From: WQZF01 sp031556405
Lineage (GTDB): Bacteria > Pseudomonadota > Gammaproteobacteria > Burkholderiales > Rhodocyclaceae
Length of the DNA: 8,477 nucleotides
Direction: 5' to 3'
Assembly (NCBI GenBank): GCA_031556405.1
Contig: JAVBTC010000039.1
Coordinates: forward strand, 1-8,477
The position numbers were made by a program, and so were the translations under genes. Below the pieces are notes generated by a model that saw only the letters and a list, made by a program, of their open reading frames with translations, did no database searches and was not told where the DNA came from. Position 1 is the first letter of the stretch; every line of letters starts with the position of its first letter. This document shows, piece by piece, positions 5,806-8,477 of the stretch.

Positions 5806-5975
5806 CCGATTGAATGGGCGGGAGGGAATGCCGCCGGAAACGATCCGGAAAGATGAGGCATTTCCTCTCCTTTTTCTTCGTTCGAAAAAGAGTTCTCTGG
5901 AATTACCGGCGATCTTTTTATGTATTTTCGGGAAGCAAATTGATCAATGTTTGCAAAACTTGCCTGTGGTTTGAA
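5806..5975. other. Convergent intergenic region with A/T-stem hairpins
   Basis: Base composition falls sharply here as the AT-rich islet begins. GGAAA (5847-5851) and TTTCC (5861-5865) could pair, followed by CTCTCC and five T residues (5871-5875), a weak rightward terminator for the AlpA-like gene. Overlapping it, CTTTTTC (5870-5876) and GAAAAAG (5884-5890) form a 7-bp stem with loop TTCGTTC. TCGGGAAGC at 5928-5936 recurs at 7017-7025, on the other side of the islet. The small plus-strand frame across this region has no ribosome binding site or recognisable content. Confidence 0.3.
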
Positions 5976-6869
5976 CTATTGAACGAAAATCCCGAATCTC
6001 TCTTGATTATGAGGATGGCTTTCATAAGCAAAAAACATTTTTAGCATTTTATTCATTTCGGCCTTTTCGTGAGAAATCAGACCCGCATGAAATTCTTCCT
6101 TGGATTTATAGGGAGGAGAATTTTCATTACGGTAGATTTCATAGCAAGAATCAACGAATTTCTCTCTATCGACAGTGAAGTTGATAATCACGGCATCCAG
6201 TAAAGTTTTCACAGTCCATTGAACCATTAATTTTCCACTGCTGTTTAGCTGCTGATTTGCGTTTGACACGGCTTCCTGAAGCGAACAACCGTTAATTAGC
6301 AATTTTTCATAAAAGAGAATCATCGCCTCAAGAAGAAATTCGACTTCCACTTCTTCATCAAACCCGATTGATGCCATAAACGGAATAGGCTTGCAATCCT
6401 CTTTGTTTTTGTCGTTCCACAAGTGTTGAACGATACCTCTTCGGATCTCATCTCCATAGCATGAAACAGCAACAACCATCAAATTGAAATCAGTAGCAAT
6501 ATTTAGTGGCCGTAATGCATCCCAAACAGTATCCAATGAAAGAAAATTCTCCTTGTCGCGCACAAAATATGCCATTTTTTCATTGTTTAATTCATCTTTT
6601 ATCCACTCACTTCCATGGGATTCTATGTGAATTATTGGAATTCCTTTTGCCGGGACTAGCTGCGTTGCTTTACGAATTTCTTCAAGAAGCTGCTCTCCTG
6701 TCTCGCATGTCCGTATTTCCATGGGAAACTTATCTGGATACTTCTGGTTCCAATGGTCAACTAATTTTGTGCCCGTTAGAATTTCGCGGGGATTGCTAGA
6801 ATTTAAGAATTCAAGTACTAGAACATAGTCAGGGTGAATTTCCAGTGATTTGTATGATTGATACGACAT
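5976..6869 (-). CDS. Stand-alone caspase-fold / CHAT-like cysteine protease, AT-rich cargo gene
   Basis: The 297-residue protein has the layout of clan CD (caspase-fold) peptidases. A hydrophobic strand IPIIHIESHG (77-86) ends in the His-Gly of the catalytic His (His85). Strand NLMVVAVSCYGD (129-140) carries the likely nucleophile Cys137. Then PFMASIGFDEEVE (163-175) and FYEKLLINGCSLQEAVSNAN (186-205) match the pattern seen in CHAT domains after the catalytic Cys: a strand, then a helix pair with F-Y-x-x-L and ALxxA-like features. Residues 220-297 form an unidentified helical tail. There is no signal peptide, transmembrane helix, TPR or other sensor. The ATG at 6869 follows GAGAGGA by 7 nt. 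The gene is clearly richer in A and T than its surroundings (about 40% GC in sampled lines) and opposes the tail genes, indicating recent acquisition. A defence or exclusion role is inference. Confidence 0.65.
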   Translation of the reverse strand: MSYQSYKSLEIHPDYVLVLEFLNSSNPREILTGTKLVDHWNQKYPDKFPMEIRTCETGEQLLEEIRKATQLVPAKGIPIIHIESHGSEWIKDELNNEKMAYFVRDKENFLSLDTVWDALRPLNIATDFNLMVVAVSCYGDEIRRGIVQHLWNDKNKEDCKPIPFMASIGFDEEVEVEFLLEAMILFYEKLLINGCSLQEAVSNANQQLNSSGKLMVQWTVKTLLDAVIINFTVDREKFVDSCYEIYRNENSPPYKSKEEFHAGLISHEKAEMNKMLKMFFAYESHPHNQERFGIFVQ

Positions 6870-6884
6870 AAATCTGTCCTCTCT

Positions 6885-6940
6885 GATTAAAAAAATTTTT
6901 GCTTCTATAACAAGTAATTAGGCAAGACAAATTTTCGGAA
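6885..6940 (-). promoter_or_regulatory. Candidate promoter region of the CHAT-like gene
   Basis: Read leftward, the sequence offers TTGTCT as a -35 candidate and TATAGA as a -10 candidate about 15-16 nt downstream, in an AT-rich stretch with a strong ribosome binding site (GAGAGGA) after it. The spacing is short of the ideal 17, so this is tentative. It implies that the islet has its own expression, independent of the late operons. Confidence 0.3.
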
Positions 6941-6942
6941 AA

Positions 6943-7047
6943 AAAGTTCCACAATTTAGATCCTTCCCAATTTCGGAAAATCCCCCCCGTTCCTCCTTCC
7001 TCTCCACGATAAATTCTCGGGAAGCCCACCCCCAAAGGACTTCCCGA
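6943..7047 (+). promoter_or_regulatory. Leader of the second tail operon: two TTTCGGAAAA copies and a start-codon hairpin
   Basis: TTTCGGAAAA occurs at 6943-6952 and again at 6971-6980, 28 nt apart; the second is followed by seven C residues, and its CGGAAAA starts 73 nt before the ATG at 7047. Near the start, TCGGGAAG (7017-7024) and CTTCCCGA (7040-7047) form a perfect 8-bp stem whose right arm ends in the A of the start codon. The loop (7025-7039) exposes AAAGGA, the Shine-Dalgarno sequence. This could modulate initiation of the tube-like gene. The same arms, in related form, precede 2575. Confidence 0.45.
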
Positions 7048-7547
7048 TGACCGTTTCCACCGCTTCCTACCTCAAGACCTTTTACAACGCGACTCAGGCC
7101 CTTGGCGCCAAGGTCGTGAGTAGCGACTTCACCTTCGAGATCGAGGGATTCGAACAGTATTTCTTGTTGTGCAAGCAGGCCCCATGGCCCGAACTCTCGC
7201 CCGCCGGGGAAATCGAGGTATCCACCCCGCTGGGTGCGGCGATGTGGCAGCCGCAGCAATTGAAAGTGCACCAGCAGGGACAAATCGCACTGATGGAAAC
7301 CGTCGCCGGCCACATCGACACGATGATGATCGATCTGATCGTGCGCGGCGGCACCTTCAATGCAAAAGTGTACGAAGGTACGCCGCAATCGTTCCTGCGC
7401 GCCAAGCGCATCGTTGACTGTTTCATCCAGCTCGACAATCCCGACCGCGACTGGGAAAACCGTTCCCAGGTCTTGCTTTTCACCGGCACGGTGTTTTTCC
7501 ACTATTTCGGCGAAACCCTCTCGGGCAATTCGAAGGATTACCGCTGA
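7047..7547 (+). CDS. Phage tail tube-like structural protein
   Basis: The 166-residue protein lacks signal or membrane segments and shows the beta-rich alternation expected of tail tube or tube-like baseplate proteins: FTFEIEGFEQYFLL (28-41), a middle of strands including LKVHQQGQIALMET, RGGTFNAKVYEG (100-111), and a closing VLLFTGTVFFHYFGE (142-156). T4 gp19-type tubes have a similar length. It heads an operon with the next two genes, overlapping the second by TGATG, and the downstream hub supports a tail role. AAAGGA 7 nt before the ATG gives a good ribosome binding site in a hairpin loop. Tube versus tube-like adaptor cannot be decided from sequence alone. Confidence 0.5.
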   Translation: MTVSTASYLKTFYNATQALGAKVVSSDFTFEIEGFEQYFLLCKQAPWPELSPAGEIEVSTPLGAAMWQPQQLKVHQQGQIALMETVAGHIDTMMIDLIVRGGTFNAKVYEGTPQSFLRAKRIVDCFIQLDNPDRDWENRSQVLLFTGTVFFHYFGETLSGNSKDYR

Positions 7548-7930
7548 TGCCAACGCTTGCCGCGCTGGCGGCGCGTTTTTTCGCGGAAGAACGTCCGGCG
7601 GGAAACCTGCTCGACGAGGAAACCATACTCGCCCAGGCGCTTGCCGCCGTTTCCCTGTACGCCGGGTATACCGAAGTTTCCAGCCTGCGCGATATCGACC
7701 CGGCCCCGGCGCTTTCCGGCGCCACCGATATTTCGCTGTCCGAATGGGCGCTGATCCGCCCCCTGTTTCTCCTGTACGTCGAACGCGAAAACGCCCTCTA
7801 CCTGGAAGCCTCGCGCGGGCACGGCGTCGATGTTTTCGGGCGATCCTCCGGCGAGATTGCCGGGGATATCCTGCAAACCGAGGCGGAATTGCCGCACCGT
7901 GCTTTTTGCCTGCCCATTACCACGGTCTGA
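7547..7930 (+). CDS. Small phage connector-like protein, function not recognised
   Basis: This 127-residue protein is soluble and largely helical at its N-terminus (LAALAARFFAEE, ILAQALAAVSLYAGY). The most distinctive segment is ISLSEWALIRPLFLLYVERENALYLEASR (62-90), followed by GVDVFGRSSGEI (93-104). A SEW-x-x-I-x-P-L-x-x-L-Y-x-E pattern of this kind recalls small head-tail connector or tail completion proteins, but I cannot name the family. The ATG overlaps the stop of the tube-like gene by one base (TGATG), with AAGGA 9 nt upstream, and the hub gene follows after three bases. It most likely functions in tail completion or assembly. Confidence 0.55.
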   Translation: MPTLAALAARFFAEERPAGNLLDEETILAQALAAVSLYAGYTEVSSLRDIDPAPALSGATDISLSEWALIRPLFLLYVERENALYLEASRGHGVDVFGRSSGEIAGDILQTEAELPHRAFCLPITTV

Positions 7931-7933
7931 CCC

Positions 7934-8477
7934 ATGGTCATCCTTTTCGACGACGGCCAGCAAATCCGGGGCGACCTGATCCATTCGGCGGTACTGCGCT
8001 CCGATCTTGCGCCCGTGCCGGCAACGCTGGAAGCCGAGGTCTACAGCGACGACGACCTGGAACGGCGATTGGGGGAGGGGAAAACCCTGACGCTCGGTTC
8101 GGGCGACCGGTTTACCGTCGTCCATTGCGTGCGCGTCGACGGACGCACGGTACAGGGCGAGCGGCAGCGGAACGCCGTGCGCGTCACCGCACTGCTCTCC
8201 GCCTGTCTCGATATCGCGTTCGTGCGCCGGACGGCCATCATCAAGGAAGGCGCCACCCTTTCGGCGATCTACCGCGCGGCGGGCGCCCGTCTCAAAACCA
8301 TCGATGCCGATTTTCCCGTCCCGCGTTTCTACTGTCCCATCAGCGAGACCCCGAGTTTTCTGATTGCGCGGGTATTGCAGGAAGAAGGCGGCACCGTGCG
8401 CTGGAAAAACGGACGCCTGCAATTCGTGCGCCTTCCCGACCTGTTCCGCCAGAAACCTATCGTCACCGTGCCGGACA
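7934..8477 (+). CDS. Tail hub protein (gpD/VgrG-like), truncated by the window end
   Basis: The frame is open from the ATG at 7934 through the last base, giving 181 residues of a longer protein. The N-terminus (ILFDDGQQIRGDLIHSAVLRSDLAPVPATLEAEV) and the segment ISETPSFLIARVLQEEGGTVRWKNGRLQFVRLP resemble the hub domain of late-control gpD, T4 gp27 and VgrG proteins, where a short helix with L-x-x-E-x-G follows a conserved aromatic or Phe and leads into paired strands. These trimers sit at the tail tip and carry the spike. The gene is three bases after the previous stop and lacks a strong Shine-Dalgarno sequence, so coupling is likely. The rest of the protein and any spike gene lie beyond the window. 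Confidence 0.65.
   Translation, partial: MVILFDDGQQIRGDLIHSAVLRSDLAPVPATLEAEVYSDDDLERRLGEGKTLTLGSGDRFTVVHCVRVDGRTVQGERQRNAVRVTALLSACLDIAFVRRTAIIKEGATLSAIYRAAGARLKTIDADFPVPRFYCPISETPSFLIARVLQEEGGTVRWKNGRLQFVRLPDLFRQKPIVTVPD

Larger units (their letters stand above)
1..8477. mobile_element. Late region of a prophage or prophage-derived tail particle (both ends outside the window)
   Basis: Tail/baseplate-like genes (1716-3553 and 7047-8477) flank a complete lysis cassette (3550-5373) with holin-like protein, SLT endolysin and nested spanins. An AlpA-like regulator and two opposite-strand cargo islets complete the picture. Tight packing with ATGA/TGATG start-stop overlaps is typical of phage late operons. 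No integrase, terminase, capsid, tail sheath or tape-measure gene is visible, so an intact prophage, a remnant and an R-type tailocin remain possible. Att sites are not visible. Confidence 0.8.

Noticed and set aside
5814..6044. Plus-strand 76-codon frame before the CHAT-like gene
   Set aside because: It lacks a Shine-Dalgarno sequence, runs into the 3' end of the opposite gene, and shows no membrane helix or motif that would make it a partner such as a toxin or immunity protein.
5806..7046. Gasdermin, TPR or other known partner for the CHAT-like protease
   Set aside because: No additional gene is present on either strand in the islet, and neither adjacent gene resembles a pore former or a sensor.
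7538..8422. Long minus-strand open frame opposite the tube, connector and hub genes
   Set aside because: It mirrors three well-supported plus-strand genes with coupled start-stop overlaps, and its translation shows no recognisable motif. Long antisense frames are common in GC-rich DNA.
1..8477. CRISPR arrays, tRNA genes, insertion sequences and attachment sites
   Set aside because: I saw no regularly spaced repeats, no cloverleaf-like sequence, no transposase, and no long direct repeats.

Overview
The window is the late (structural and lysis) region of a contractile-tail-like prophage or a prophage-derived tail particle in a GC-rich Gram-negative host. The Gram-negative assignment rests on a nested Rz/Rz1 spanin pair, whose outer component is a lipoprotein for the outer membrane, together with an SLT-type endolysin and an AlpA-type regulator. 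GC content and codon use would suit a beta- or gammaproteobacterium, but nothing here fixes the taxon. There are no head genes, integrase or att sites that I can recognise, so a complete phage, a remnant and a tailocin cannot be told apart.

Layout: (1) 5-658, an acidic protein with one canonical EF-hand loop and a very basic C-terminus, followed by a good intrinsic terminator (688-722). (2) 788-1586, a two-gene minus-strand islet: a small winged-helix-like protein and a PD-(D/E)XK nuclease-fold protein. (3) 1716-3553, plus-strand tail genes: a baseplate or tube-junction-like protein, then a protein resembling tail assembly chaperones whose reading frame continues in a second frame. The probable switch lies at an AAAGGAGGGG sequence, so this is either a programmed frameshift or a one-base indel. 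(4) 3550-5373, a compact lysis cassette: a small one-helix membrane protein, a three-helix holin-like protein, an endolysin, Rz, and Rz1 embedded inside Rz. (5) 5488-5805, an AlpA-like DNA-binding protein. (6) 5976-6869, an AT-rich minus-strand islet coding for a stand-alone caspase-fold/CHAT-like cysteine protease. (7) 7047 to the window end, more tail genes: a tube-like structural protein, a small connector-like protein, and a tail hub (gpD/VgrG-like) that runs off the end.

How it works together: the plus-strand genes build and release the particle. The two minus-strand islets look like cargo (morons), each placed at an operon boundary. Each islet lies immediately upstream of a structural operon whose leader carries a CGGAAAA element 71-73 nt before the start codon; a third copy with the same spacing precedes the chaperone gene. 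Two of these leaders also fold into hairpins made of TCGGGA/TCCCGA arms at the ribosome binding site. The most novel candidates are the phage-borne CHAT-like protease, the winged-helix/nuclease pair, the frame switch, and the shared leader elements. No gene-free stretch exceeds 300 bases; the longest are 5806-5975 and 6870-7046.
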